Positions 51,011-61,500 of a stretch of DNA of 64,000 bases are shown here, one piece after another. Under the pieces are notes generated by a model, which ran no database searches, had not been told where the DNA came from, and worked only from the letters and a program-made list of their open reading frames with translations. Source of the stretch: an uncultured Prevotellaceae bacterium (GTDB taxonomy: Bacteria > Bacteroidota > Bacteroidia > Bacteroidales > Bacteroidaceae); the NCBI GenBank assembly GCA_946410305.1, contig CAMJZV010000003.1:1-64000 (forward strand), written 5' to 3'. Each line of letters starts with the position of its first letter. Positions within the stretch are counted from its first letter, which is position 1. The translations under genes were made by a program, and so were the position numbers.

Positions 51011-51775
51011 TTAGCTGTTTTTCTGAATAATTTCTTTGGCGAGTGCCAAGTGGTTCTTACTACCTGTCGAGTCTGCATCGTAGAGGATAACTGGTAGTCC
51101 GTGCGATGGACTCTCCGACAGCTTGACGTTACGCTGGATGACGGTTTTGAAGACCAGCTCCTGGAAGTGGCGCTTTACCTCGTCATAGATTTGGTTGGCC
51201 AGACGTAGGCGAGAGTCGTACATTGTCAGCAGGAAACCTTCGATTTCCAACTTCGGATTCAGCTTGGTCTTAATAATCTTGATGGTGTTCAGCAACTTCG
51301 AGATACCTTCCAATGCGAAGTACTCACACTGTACGGGGATGATGACTGAGTCTGCAGCAGTCAGGGCATTCACAGTGATAAGACCCAACGAAGGTGAACA
51401 GTCTATCAGGATATAGTCGTAGTCGTTGCGTACAGGCTCCAGCAGTTTGCTGATGACGCGCTCACGGTTGCTCAGGTTGAGCATTTCTATCTCGGCACCT
51501 ACCAAGTCTATATGGCTGGGTATAATGTCCAGACCATCGATATCGGTGGTATATATGGCGTCGCGCACATCTGCTTTGTCAATGATGCACTCATAGAGTG
51601 AGCAGTCTACCTCCTGGATGTTGACGCCCAGACCGCTCGAAGCGTTAGCCTGTGGGTCGGCATCCACCACGAGCACACTTTTCTCCAAGGTGGCCAATGA
51701 TGCCGCAAGGTTAATGGTCGTTGTGGTCTTGCCCACACCGCCTTTCTGGTTTGCTAATGCGATAATCTTTCCCAT
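51011..51775 (-). CDS. parA: Chromosome partitioning ATPase ParA (Soj)
   Basis: 254 aa. Deviant Walker A NQKGGVGKTTTTINLA, A' VDADPQANAS, Walker B LIDCSPSLG. Drives ParB-parS segregation on nucleoid DNA. Two copies of the same promoter lie upstream (51796 and 51884). Confidence 0.97.
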   Translation of the reverse strand: MGKIIALANQKGGVGKTTTTINLAASLATLEKSVLVVDADPQANASSGLGVNIQEVDCSLYECIIDKADVRDAIYTTDIDGLDIIPSHIDLVGAEIEMLNLSNRERVISKLLEPVRNDYDYILIDCSPSLGLITVNALTAADSVIIPVQCEYFALEGISKLLNTIKIIKTKLNPKLEIEGFLLTMYDSRLRLANQIYDEVKRHFQELVFKTVIQRNVKLSESPSHGLPVILYDADSTGSKNHLALAKEIIQKNS

Positions 51776-51795
51776 AATCTATAGAATATAGAGTG

Positions 51796-51826
51796 CAAAG
51801 GTACGAATAAGTGAGAACAAAACAAA
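51796..51826 (-). promoter_or_regulatory. Proximal promoter of parA
   Basis: Minus strand: TTTG (51823-51826), 19-bp spacer, TACCTTTG (51796-51803), preceded by CTCACTTATTCG. About 20 bases before the ATG at 51775. Confidence 0.82.
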
Positions 51827-51883
51827 ACAAATTAAAAAGATTTTGTTTTTTTTGTCGAACGATAGTACCTTCGCTGTTGAAAG

Positions 51884-51915
51884 CAAAGTTACGAATAAGC
51901 GAGCAAAATACCAAA
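51884..51915 (-). promoter_or_regulatory. Distal, near-identical promoter of parA
   Basis: Minus strand: TTTG (51912-51915), 20-bp spacer, TAACTTTG (51884-51891), preceded by CTCGCTTATTCG, almost the same as the proximal copy 88 bases away. Confidence 0.7.
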
Positions 51916-51968
51916 GAAATTATGATTTTTTGCCTTTTTATTAAGGTTTATGAGGTATATACGAAAAT

Positions 51969-52002
51969 CCAGGTGGCCGTAGAACGAGCTACAACCACCT
52001 GG
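51969..52002 (-). terminator. Terminator of ddh
   Basis: CCAGGTGG (51969-51976) pairs with CCACCTGG (51995-52002), with an inner GTAG/CTAC stem, and on the minus strand an ATTTTCG tail. Twenty-odd bases after the ddh stop. Confidence 0.7.
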
Positions 52003-52023
52003 CGCTTAATTGGTATAGATAGT

Positions 52024-52923
52024 TTAGACTAGATGTTCGATAAGATCGGCGCGGTCGCCTGGCAGCATGTCGATGACTGGAATCTCAATCATCGTGTAGC
52101 AGCCTGGCTGCAGACGCTTAGAGGCACGAGCCACGTTGACCAGTACTTGTGCGGTGAGGGCAGGGTTGTTAATCTGCATGTTGAACTCAAAACGCTGATT
52201 TTGGGTTTGTCCGCTAACACCCTTGCGAACCATGTGTACACCGTGACCCATGTCGCGTACGTCATCAACGCTCTCTACCTGAAATACGTGCGTCTCGTCG
52301 CTGGCGAAGTAGGGGTCTGCCTTGATGTCCTTGGCAACCTGCTCCAGTGTATAGCCGTCTTCCAACTCTACATATACCATGCGGCGATGGATGCCTTCAC
52401 CCAAGGGAATAGTCATTGACAGAGCATTCTTTACACCAGCCTTAGAACGGGCACAGACACTGTGACCCATCGACATGCCTGGGCCAAAGTTAGTATAGCT
52501 CAGACCTTTGGGAGCAAGACCTTGCATCAGTGTGCGTACTATCGAGTCTGAACCTGGATCCCAGCCAGCAGCAATCACGCTGACGGTACCCGTCTGCTTG
52601 TTCAGTTCCATCTGGCGCTCACGGTAGCCGCGAATCTGTGTATGAATGTCGAATGAGTCGACCGTATTTATGCCCAGGGAAACAATCTGCTTGGCATAGT
52701 CCTCGCATGAGCGGGTAGGGGTAGCCAAGATGGCTACATCGACATCCTTCAGCTCTTTGATATCCTTTACTACCTCATAGGGAGTCAGCTCGATGGGTTT
52801 GTCTGCTGCTCCGTTTCTGCGCACTACGCCAGCGATTTCAAAGTCGGGAGCGGCCTCTAAGGCCTGGATAGTGTACTTTCCAATGTTGCCGTAACCTACT
52901 ACGGCTGCTCTGATTTTTTTCAT
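52024..52923 (-). CDS. ddh: meso-Diaminopimelate dehydrogenase
   Basis: 299 aa. Makes meso-DAP in one NADPH step from tetrahydrodipicolinate. VVGYGNIGKYTIQAL nucleotide fold, TRSCEDYAKQIVSLGINTVDSFDIH, AAGWDPGSDSIVRTL, GPGMSMGHSVCARSKAGV match the family. Supplies peptidoglycan cross-link residue and lysine. Monocistronic with own promoter and terminator. Confidence 0.95.
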   Translation of the reverse strand: MKKIRAAVVGYGNIGKYTIQALEAAPDFEIAGVVRRNGAADKPIELTPYEVVKDIKELKDVDVAILATPTRSCEDYAKQIVSLGINTVDSFDIHTQIRGYRERQMELNKQTGTVSVIAAGWDPGSDSIVRTLMQGLAPKGLSYTNFGPGMSMGHSVCARSKAGVKNALSMTIPLGEGIHRRMVYVELEDGYTLEQVAKDIKADPYFASDETHVFQVESVDDVRDMGHGVHMVRKGVSGQTQNQRFEFNMQINNPALTAQVLVNVARASKRLQPGCYTMIEIPVIDMLPGDRADLIEHLV

Positions 52924-52964
52924 TGTTTTCTGTCTAATGTTGGTTTGTTTGTCAAATCCGAGTG

Positions 52965-52972
52965 CAAAAGTA
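52965..52972 (-). promoter_or_regulatory. -7 box for ddh
   Basis: Minus strand TACTTTTG then CA, about 42 bases before the ATG at 52923. Confidence 0.7.
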
Positions 52973-53039
52973 CACTTTTTCTTTGAAATACGCTACAATT
53001 TGTTATTTTTTTTATGATTTTGTTTGCAAAAGATGTGAA

Positions 53040-54650
53040 TCATCTGATTATAACTTTACGTCCGTTCTTGATATAGAAGCCTGCATTTAACTGATTTTCA
53101 TCCATCTGTATACCTACTATGTTGAAGATGCGTTCGTCGTTTGAGCGCTCGGCCTTTAGCTGCTCAATGCCAGTAGGATTGGCAACGGTCACCTTGATGT
53201 TGGAGATGCCCATATAATAATTCTTCGATACACCGCCTGCTTTGGTTGAACTTACATAGCTGGAGGCAAAAGTTACTTCTTGCGTGTTACCCGTCCAGAT
53301 GTTGTTGTTAACTTCGCCAACAGATGCTACGAGTGTTTTGTTGTCGTGGTTACGGCCAGGAATGGTAAATTCCACTTCTGTTATCTCGTTGTTATGTGCT
53401 GTCAGTGTCAGCGTGTTGTAATTATAGAGTCGCAGTTCGTTGTCGTCAGCATACAGCTTTGAACCTTCCATGCCGTAGCTATAGGTGAAGGTGATGCCAT
53501 TCTTCTCGAATATGATGGGAGTACGTGTCCAATAGCTTCGTAAGTTGTCTGTTGCGCTCCAGTCAACACCTAATGTCGTTTTATTAAGTGCTACCTCACA
53601 GTTGTCGGAAGTTGGCTCCTCAGGAAGTTCGCCACCATAATCGAAAGCAACATCTTTCTTTTCTCCCCAGATGTAGTCTTCCAGTCCAGGATAATCTACA
53701 AAGGGGTTGCGGTTGCCTTGCAGTTGCCAGATGGCATTGTTTCGGTCAATCTCTTTCTGGCTAACGGGGTCTTCTTTCGCCCATCTTATGAGCATGTCGA
53801 ATGCCCAGGGAGCGAAGGGCTGATAGGCGTCTGTCCCCTCTTCTGTGTCTGCCGTATTGAACATATCGCAAGTCCAAGTGCCACAGTGTTTGCTACCATC
53901 GGCAAGAATCTCACCCAACTTTGTCTTGCTTTCGGGGTCGCGCAACACATCCCACGTGGCAAATCCAGGCTCATAGCACATCACCATGTAGAAATAGATA
54001 CGTGCTAAGTCGCCTTTGTACTCGTTGTTGGGCTCGAAGACTCGTTTCTTGGCAGGATTTGTTGCTTGTTCAGACCATCCTGGAGTTGAGCAACCACCTT
54101 GTTTGCTCTTCTTGCAAAAGTCTTCTGCTGATGCCCAGTCTACTTGTGCCGGGTCGGCAATTTCTCCATATGCGTTGTCGCTACGGTTGTTATTGCAGAC
54201 GGCATCAGTCGGAATGACGTGTACTATGTCGGAATACATGGGGCGCACGTCTTCGTAATTCTTGCCGCTCTTAGGGCCAGAGGTGGGGTTGAACCACGAT
54301 TTTACCATTGAGTGCTCGCGCTGAATACCTTTTACGCCTTCTTCCGTGCCAGACCCACTACCATGTTTATAGGTGTAGAGCGGGTAGCGTGAGATTTTGG
54401 AGTACATATCCCAGATATACTCTCCTTCTAAGCCTTCAAATGTCCTTGGGTCGGAAATATTATAAGCATACCACAGCGAATCGTAGTGAACAACACTGGG
54501 GTTCTTAATAATGTTGAACATTGCTGTTTTTAGTTCGCGGCCTTTCTTGCCGTTGGCTTTCTGATAGTAAGTTCCTGTCCCTGCAGGTTGTGCCCACATA
54601 GTTGTTGTGATAAACAAGAGACATAATGCGGAAAGTAGTTTTGTTTTCAT
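53040..54650 (-). CDS. Secreted EndA/NucM-type endonuclease with C-terminal sorting-like tail
   Basis: 536 aa from MKTKLLSALCLLFITTTMWAQ, a signal peptide (ATGs at 54656 and 54659 also possible). Endonuclease_1 domain, about residues 25-330: GIQREHSMVKSWFNP with the catalytic-type His, SDIVHVIPTDAVCNNNRSDNAYGE metal region, and YKGDLARIYFYMVMCYE. Then a beta-sandwich region (about 350-480) and a final segment GIEQLKAERSNDERIFNIVG with NAGFYIKNGRKVIIR, which resembles the C-terminal domains sent out by type IX secretion. Likely degrades extracellular nucleic acid. Confidence 0.88.
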   Translation of the reverse strand: MKTKLLSALCLLFITTTMWAQPAGTGTYYQKANGKKGRELKTAMFNIIKNPSVVHYDSLWYAYNISDPRTFEGLEGEYIWDMYSKISRYPLYTYKHGSGSGTEEGVKGIQREHSMVKSWFNPTSGPKSGKNYEDVRPMYSDIVHVIPTDAVCNNNRSDNAYGEIADPAQVDWASAEDFCKKSKQGGCSTPGWSEQATNPAKKRVFEPNNEYKGDLARIYFYMVMCYEPGFATWDVLRDPESKTKLGEILADGSKHCGTWTCDMFNTADTEEGTDAYQPFAPWAFDMLIRWAKEDPVSQKEIDRNNAIWQLQGNRNPFVDYPGLEDYIWGEKKDVAFDYGGELPEEPTSDNCEVALNKTTLGVDWSATDNLRSYWTRTPIIFEKNGITFTYSYGMEGSKLYADDNELRLYNYNTLTLTAHNNEITEVEFTIPGRNHDNKTLVASVGEVNNNIWTGNTQEVTFASSYVSSTKAGGVSKNYYMGISNIKVTVANPTGIEQLKAERSNDERIFNIVGIQMDENQLNAGFYIKNGRKVIIR

Positions 54651-54676
54651 ATGCATCATTGTTGTTGGTTTTGCTG

Positions 54677-54684
54677 CAAAGTTA
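54677..54684 (-). promoter_or_regulatory. -7 box for the endonuclease gene
   Basis: Minus strand TAACTTTG then CAG; 17-26 bases before the candidate ATGs. Confidence 0.7.
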
Positions 54685-54794
54685 CGAAATAATATCCAAA
54701 TACCGTATATAATAAGGGGATTTTTTTGTGGCAATACAATAAAATAGGAGAAAAGTGCGTTTAGGAAATTGTATATATACATATTTGTTGGATT

Positions 54795-55421
54795 ATGATT
54801 GAATACATCAAGGGTGAGCTGGCCGAGCTTTCACCCGCAATGGCTACGGTTGAGGCCGCAGGAGTAGGTTACGCGCTCAACATTTCTTTAACGACCTACA
54901 GTGCCTTGCAGGGCATTAAGCCACAGGCTAATGGTCAATTGCCAATAGCCAAGTTGTACGTCTATGAGGCTATTCGTGAGGATGCCCATGTACTTTTTGG
55001 TTTTGTGTCGAAGAAGGAACGTGAGATGTTCGAGTTGCTTATTACCGTTAGTGGTGTGGGTGCCAATACCGCTCGCATGATGCTGTCGTCGATGAGTGTT
55101 GCCGAGCTTTGCAACGCCATCTCTCGTGGTGACGAACGCCTCATCAAAGGTATCAAGGGCATAGGCAAAATGACCGCACAACGCATCATTGTCGACCTGC
55201 GCGACAAGATTGTCGCCTTGGGCATTGCCGACGAGATTCCTACTGGTGGCAGTGTAGCAGCACCTGTCAACAATGCCGTGCGCGACGAGGCAGTAGCAGC
55301 CCTCACCATGCTGGGTTTTGCTCCTGCTCCTACGCAGAAAGTTGTAGTGTCTATCCTTACCGAACAGCCCGACCTGCCTGTAGAGCAGGTGGTAAAACTA
55401 GCGTTGAAACAGATAAAATGA
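54795..55421 (+). CDS. ruvA: Holliday junction branch-migration subunit RuvA
   Basis: 208 aa. N-terminal OB fold [32 protein letters not shown], tandem HhH ([32 protein letters not shown]) and C-terminal RuvB-contact domain. In the OB fold, residues about 44-54 ([11 protein letters not shown]) replace the usual short loop; their DNA has the CAATTGCCAATAG heptamer words. 10 bases before sprA. Confidence 0.95.
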   Translation: MIEYIKGELAELSPAMATVEAAGVGYALNISLTTYSALQGIKPQANGQLPIAKLYVYEAIREDAHVLFGFVSKKEREMFELLITVSGVGANTARMMLSSMSVAELCNAISRGDERLIKGIKGIGKMTAQRIIVDLRDKIVALGIADEIPTGGSVAAPVNNAVRDEAVAALTMLGFAPAPTQKVVVSILTEQPDLPVEQVVKLALKQIK

Positions 55422-55427
55422 AGAATT

Positions 55428-55554
55428 AAGAATGAAGAATGAAGAATTTGCTACCGCGAGGTGGATATGCAGGGCAGTTGTAGGACTGCTTGTTGCTATT
55501 CCACTTTTGCTACCATCATTGATGGCGGCAGCGAATTCTTCATTCTTCATTCTT
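55428..55554. repeat. Inverted GAAGAAT heptamer arrays at the sprA start
   Basis: 55428-55448 and 55534-55554 are perfect 21-bp inverted copies made of AAGAATG units. The sprA ATG (55432) lies in the left arm, the signal peptide in the 85-bp loop, and the right arm encodes SSFFILHSS just after the likely cleavage site. Confidence 0.88.
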
Positions 55555-58500
55555 CATTCTTCACTTCCAGCGGACACGCTGGAGAAGGCTCGCTGGAAGA
55601 TTCAGAAGACAGCACCTATGGAGGTGGCCGATTTGGACTCCAGTGCTCTCGACCTTCGCTTCCCTGAGAATATCAAGCCTCAGGTGGAGTATAACGACTC
55701 GCTGAATGTCTACATCTTGGGCTCAAAGATGGGCGACTCCTACCTGAACACTCCTTTGCTCATGACTCCTGAGGAGTATCGCCAATGGAGTGAGCGCAAG
55801 GAACGTGAGCGCTTCTTCCGTTTGAAGGATGCCGAGAATGTTGCCAACAAGGGTAAGGAGAAGTTCGACTTTGCCGACATGCACTTCAATCTCGGTCCTG
55901 CTGAAAAGATCTTTGGTCCTGGTGGTGTGCGCATCAAGACACAGGGTACTGCCGAGTTGAAGTTGGGTGCCAACTTTAAGAATGTCGACAATCCCTCATT
56001 GCCTGAACGTAACCGCAAGACCAAGGCTGTCGACTTTGACGAGAAGATTAACATCAACGTGACGGGTAAGGTGGGCGATAAGGTTAATATGTCGCTGAAC
56101 TACAACACCGATGCCACCGTTGACTGGGATGCGAAGAACCTGAAACTGAAGTACGAAGGTAAGGAAGACGAAATTATCAAACTCGTTGAGGCCGGAAACG
56201 TCACGTTCCCGTCTAATAACTCGCTCATCAAAGGTGCCAGCAGTCTGTTTGGTGTCCGCACCGATATGCAGTTTGGCAAGCTAAAGTTGCAGACCGTCGT
56301 GTCGCAGAAGAATTCTACCACAAAGAGTGTCTCGTCAAAAGGTGGTACACAGCTGACACCGTTCGAGTTGAACGTTGCCAACTACGAGGAGAACCGCCAC
56401 TTCTTCCTCGCTAATTATTTCCGTGAGCGCTACGATGCCGCTATGCAGCAGATCCCTACATTGGCCACAGGTATCAATATTACACATGTCGAGGTGTGGG
56501 TAACCAATAAGTCTGGTACGACCAGCAACTCACGTAATATCCTTGCTTTCTCTGACTTAGGCGAAAGCACATCGAAACGGTGGGGTAGTGGTACAACCTC
56601 GTCAGTGCCTGGCAACAATGCCAACAGCGAGTATTCCGCGCTGACGTCGACCTATGCTGCAGCCCGTGACATTGATCAGGCATCGACAGTCCTTGGAGCT
56701 GTCATGACTGGTGGCGAGGAGTTTGAGAAACTGTCTGCCGCCCGTCTGCTTAGCTCGTCGGAATACACGTTGAATTCTGCGTTGGGATATATCTCGCTGA
56801 AGACCACCCTGCAGACTGATCAGGTGTTGGCTGTGGCCTATGAGTTTACCTATGGCGGTCAGACGTACCGTGTGGGTGAGTTTGCTGCCGACCACACCGC
56901 TGCCCAGGAAGCTCTCTTCGTCAAGGCGCTGAAGAATACGTCGAATAATCCGCATCAGCCCAACTGGTCGCTGATGATGAAGAACGTCTACTATCTGGCC
57001 ACCAATGTTGAGAAGCAGAAGTTCCGTCTGGATATCAAGTATCAGAGCGACACTACAGGTGTCTACGTCAGCTACATCCCTGAACAGCAGACCAAGGACG
57101 TATTGCTGTTGCGTGGTTTGGGTTGTGACCGTTTGGATAACAACCTGAAGGCACACCCCAACGGCTACTTCGACTATGTTGAGGGCTATACCGTCAGCAA
57201 CGGCCGTGTGTTCTTCCCGTCGGTAGAGCCCTTCGGCACTACGTTGGAGAACTTCCTCATACGTCGTGGCGTTGACAAGGCGACGGCGGCAAAGTATGCC
57301 TTCCACGAACTCTATGATACCACCCGTACTGCCGCCTTGCAGATGACTGACAAGAACAAGTTCCTGTTGGTAGGTCAGTTCAAGGGTTCTTCGGCCAATG
57401 TCATCTCACTGGGAGCCTCTTATGTGCCTCAGGGTTCTGTGGTTGTTACAGCTGGTGGCGTCAGGCTGACTGAGGGCAGCGACTATACCGTCGACTATTC
57501 GGCTGGTGAGGTAACTATCCTCAACCAGAGTATTATCGATGCTGGTACCAGTGTCAATGTCTCGCTGGAGTCCAACAATGACTACGGCATGCAGCGCAAG
57601 CGCATGTTCGGTTTCAACTGGGAGTACGAGTTTTCTAAGAACTTCCAGATTGGTGGTTCTCTGCAACATCTGAGCGAACAGGCGCTGACATCTAAGGTTA
57701 CGATGGGCTCTGAGCCGCTGAAGAATACCCTGTGGGGTCTGAATGTCAATTGGAAAACAGAGAGCCAGTGGCTGACCAATATGCTCGACAAACTGCCGCT
57801 GCTGCACTGTACACAACCCTCACAGATTACCTTTACTGGTGAATTTGCCCACCTGATAGCAGGCACTGCCAGTGGTACGCAGGACAATGCCTCGTATATT
57901 GACGATTTCGAGAATGCCAAGAACGGCATCCCCTTGCTCGAGCCTTCTTCGTGGGTCATCTCCAGCGTGCCCAGCATGTTCCCTGAGAGCAAAGACAAGT
58001 CGACTGTTGCCAGCGGCTACAACCGTGCCCTGCTGTCGTGGTACACCATCGATCCGCTGTTTACCTATCGCTCCAGCAGTCTCACGCCTAGTCATATCAA
58101 GAGCGACATCGAGCAACTCTCCAATCACTATGTTCGTGCTGTCTATGTCAACGAGTTGTATCCTAACCGAGACCAGTCAACCTACAGTGGTGCTACCAAT
58201 ACGCTGCCCATCCTCAACCTGGCCTACTACCCCCAGGAGCGTGGCCCCTATAACCTGTCTACTGATGTGACGACAAAGGGCCTGCTGAACAATCCGTTAA
58301 GCCGTTGGGGTGGTATGATGCGTAAGCTGGACACCAACGACTTCGAGCAGGCCAACGTGGAGTATATCGAGTTCTGGCTGATGGATCCCTTCATCTATAC
58401 CTCTACTAAAGAAGATGCTGGCAGTTATGGCGGTGATCTGTATATCAACCTCGGTGAGGTCAGTGAGGATATCCTGCGTGATGGCAAGAAATTCTATGAG

Positions 58501-61500
58501 AGCGGTATGCCTGTGGGTGGTACGGGATCGTTCATAGAGACCCAGTGGGGCAAGATACCTGTGCAGGCCACACAGACCTATGCCTTTGCCACGACCAGTG
58601 GATCACGTGCCTTGCAGGATGTGGGTCTCAATGGCTTGAACGACGAAGAGGAGCGACTCTATCCTGCCTATTCCGACTTCTTGCAGCAGGTAAATGTCGA
58701 GGATAGCGTACGCCGTGTATGGACTGCTGACCCTGCTAACGACGACTACCACTACTTCCGTGGCAGCGACCTTGACGACCGTCAGGCCAGCATCTTGGAG
58801 CGTTACAAGCGTATCAATATGCCGCAGGGCAACTCGCCTGACAACGACCAGCAGACTGAGAGCTATGATACCAGCTATAAGACCTATCCCGATGTGGAGG
58901 ATATCAATCAGGACTATACGCTCAACGAGTATGAGCGCTACTACCAGTATCATGTCAGCATCCGTCCGCAGGACATGCAGCTGGGTCAGAACTTTATCAC
59001 TGACATCCGTGAGGCTACCGTGTCACTGCGCAATGGCAGCCGAGAGACCGTCAAGTGGTACCAGTTCCGTATTCCACTGAGCCAGTACTCGGGTCGTGAA
59101 GGCTCTATCTCTGACTTTACCAGCGTACGCTTCATGCGTATGTTCCTGACCCAGTTCCAGAAGCCTATCGTGCTGCGCTTCGGCTCTCTTGACCTGGTGC
59201 GTGGTGAGTGGCGTGTATACACGCAGCCGCTGTCGACCACCAGCGAGAGCGGTACTTTAGAGGTCAGCGCTGTGAACATTGAGGAGAACAATAACAAGCA
59301 GCCTGTCAACTACGTGTTGCCACCAGGTATCTCGCGTGTTACCGACCCTTCGCAGCCCCAGCTTACAGAGGCCAACGAGCAAGCCCTCAATATGGTGGTA
59401 AAGAACCTGTCGGCAGGTGAGTCGAAGGCCGTCTATCGTAATACTGTCCTCGACCTGCGTCAGTATAAGCACATGCAGATGTTCGTTCACGCCAACCATC
59501 TGGTCAACGATGCCACAGACCTGAAAGACAATCAGTTGGCAGTATTCATCCGCATGGGTAGCGACTACAAGAACAACTACTACGAGTATGTCATCCCCTT
59601 GAAGTTGACACCCGATCGCAGCGACTATAATAAATATAATGTAGATGACTGCCGTGCTGTATGGCCGCAGGAGAACATGCTTGACATCGACCTCAGCATC
59701 TTTACCAAGGTTAAGAAGGCCCGCAACAAGGCGCGTACCATTGGTACAGCCAGCTATACTATGCTCTTCAGCGACTACGATCCTGACCAGCCCAACAACC
59801 GCGTCAGTGTGATGGGTAACCCCACGTTGGGCGAAATCAAGACCATGATGATTGGTGTGCGTAACCTGTCTGGAAGCATCAAGTCGGGTGAGGTGTGGGT
59901 CAACGAGCTGCGTCTGCAGGATGTTGTCAACAGTGGTGGTTGGGCAGCATCGGGTGCACTGAATATGCAACTGTCGGATGTTGGTACGCTCAACCTCACG
60001 GGTAAGATTATTACTGAGGGCTTTGGCGGACTGGAAGATGGCGTGGCAGCACGTACCACTGACAATTACAAGACCTACTCGCTGACGACGACTATCGAGT
60101 TGGGCAAGCTGTTCCCTGACAAGATGAAGGTGACGGCTCCGCTCTACTACTCTGTGTCGAAGGAGGTTACCAAACCCAAGTATAACCCGCTGGATACTGA
60201 TATGGAATTGGACGATGCACTCGACGCTGCCAACAAGCAGGAGCGCGACTCGATAGAGAGCATTGCCATTACCAAGTCCACCTCCACCAACTTCTCGCTG
60301 TCCAACGTTCGTTTCGGCATAAAGACCAAGCGTCACCCCATGCCATACGATCCTGCTAACTTCTCCGTCAGCTATAGCCACTCGCATCGCCACACGTCGG
60401 GTAAGACCACTATCTATGAGAACGACGACCAGTGGCGTGGCTCGCTGAACTACAGCTACACGCCTGTCTACAAGGCGTGGGAACCCTTCAAGAAGTCGAA
60501 GAGCAAGTCAAAGTGGATGGCACTGCCTAAGGCCTTCGGACTGAACTGGTTGCCACAGAATGTCACGTTCAACTCGGAAATGACACGTTCTTACTATGAA
60601 CTGCAGGAGCGTGACATGGACGATCTCAGTGGTTCGTCGTTGCCCGTCACTTTCAATTCGCAGTTCCTATGGAACCGTGACTTCTCTCTCCGTTGGGATC
60701 TCACCAAGAACCTGCACATGAACTTCCAGTCAGGCACGCAGGCAGAGATTGAGGAACCCTATAGCGACAAGCCCATCAACAAAGACCTCTATCCCGACCG
60801 CTATGCGGCATGGAAGGATTCTGTATGGACAAGTATCAAGCATTTCGGTCGCCCGTTGGACTACCGCCAGACATTCACTGCCAGCTATCAGGTGCCTTTG
60901 AACAAACTGCCTATCTTCGACTGGTTGAATGCTGATGCCAGCTATACAGCAACGTATAACTGGGTGCGTGGCCGTGAGAAGGAAGACGGCACATCGCTGG
61001 GTAACACCATCTCGAACAATCGTCAGATTACTATCAACAGCACACTCAACATGGAGACGCTCTACAACCATTCTCCATTCCTGAAGAAGGTCAACGAGCG
61101 CTTTAAGAAGGCTATCCCCAAGCCCGACCCGAAAAAGAAGAACGCCAAGAATAGCAAGACGATCGACAAGGACGGCAAGAAGACTGTGCCCAGCGGTTCG
61201 GCCGCTGGGAAGGACAAGAATGCTGGCAAAGACAATGCCAACGCCAAGGAGGCCGCCCAGCTCCCGAAGAACAAAAATGCCTACGAGAAAGAGGTGAAGC
61301 TCTTCCCCGATAGCACCATCACCGTCAACCACAACAAGAAGTCAAAGCGCCTCGTCGTCACTGCCAAGACCAAGGACGGTCGTACGTATCCTATAAAATA
61401 TAAGGTGGTCGACCAGAACAAGATCAGTATCAAGGGCAAGGACTCTGTCGCCATTAAGCTTACTGTGCTCGCCAAGCCTGCTTTGGACGATGAACGATGG

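Noticed and set aside
55428..55562. CRISPR-like array
   Set aside because: Units are contiguous 7-mers without spacers; none of the repeat loci in the window has a repeat-spacer layout.
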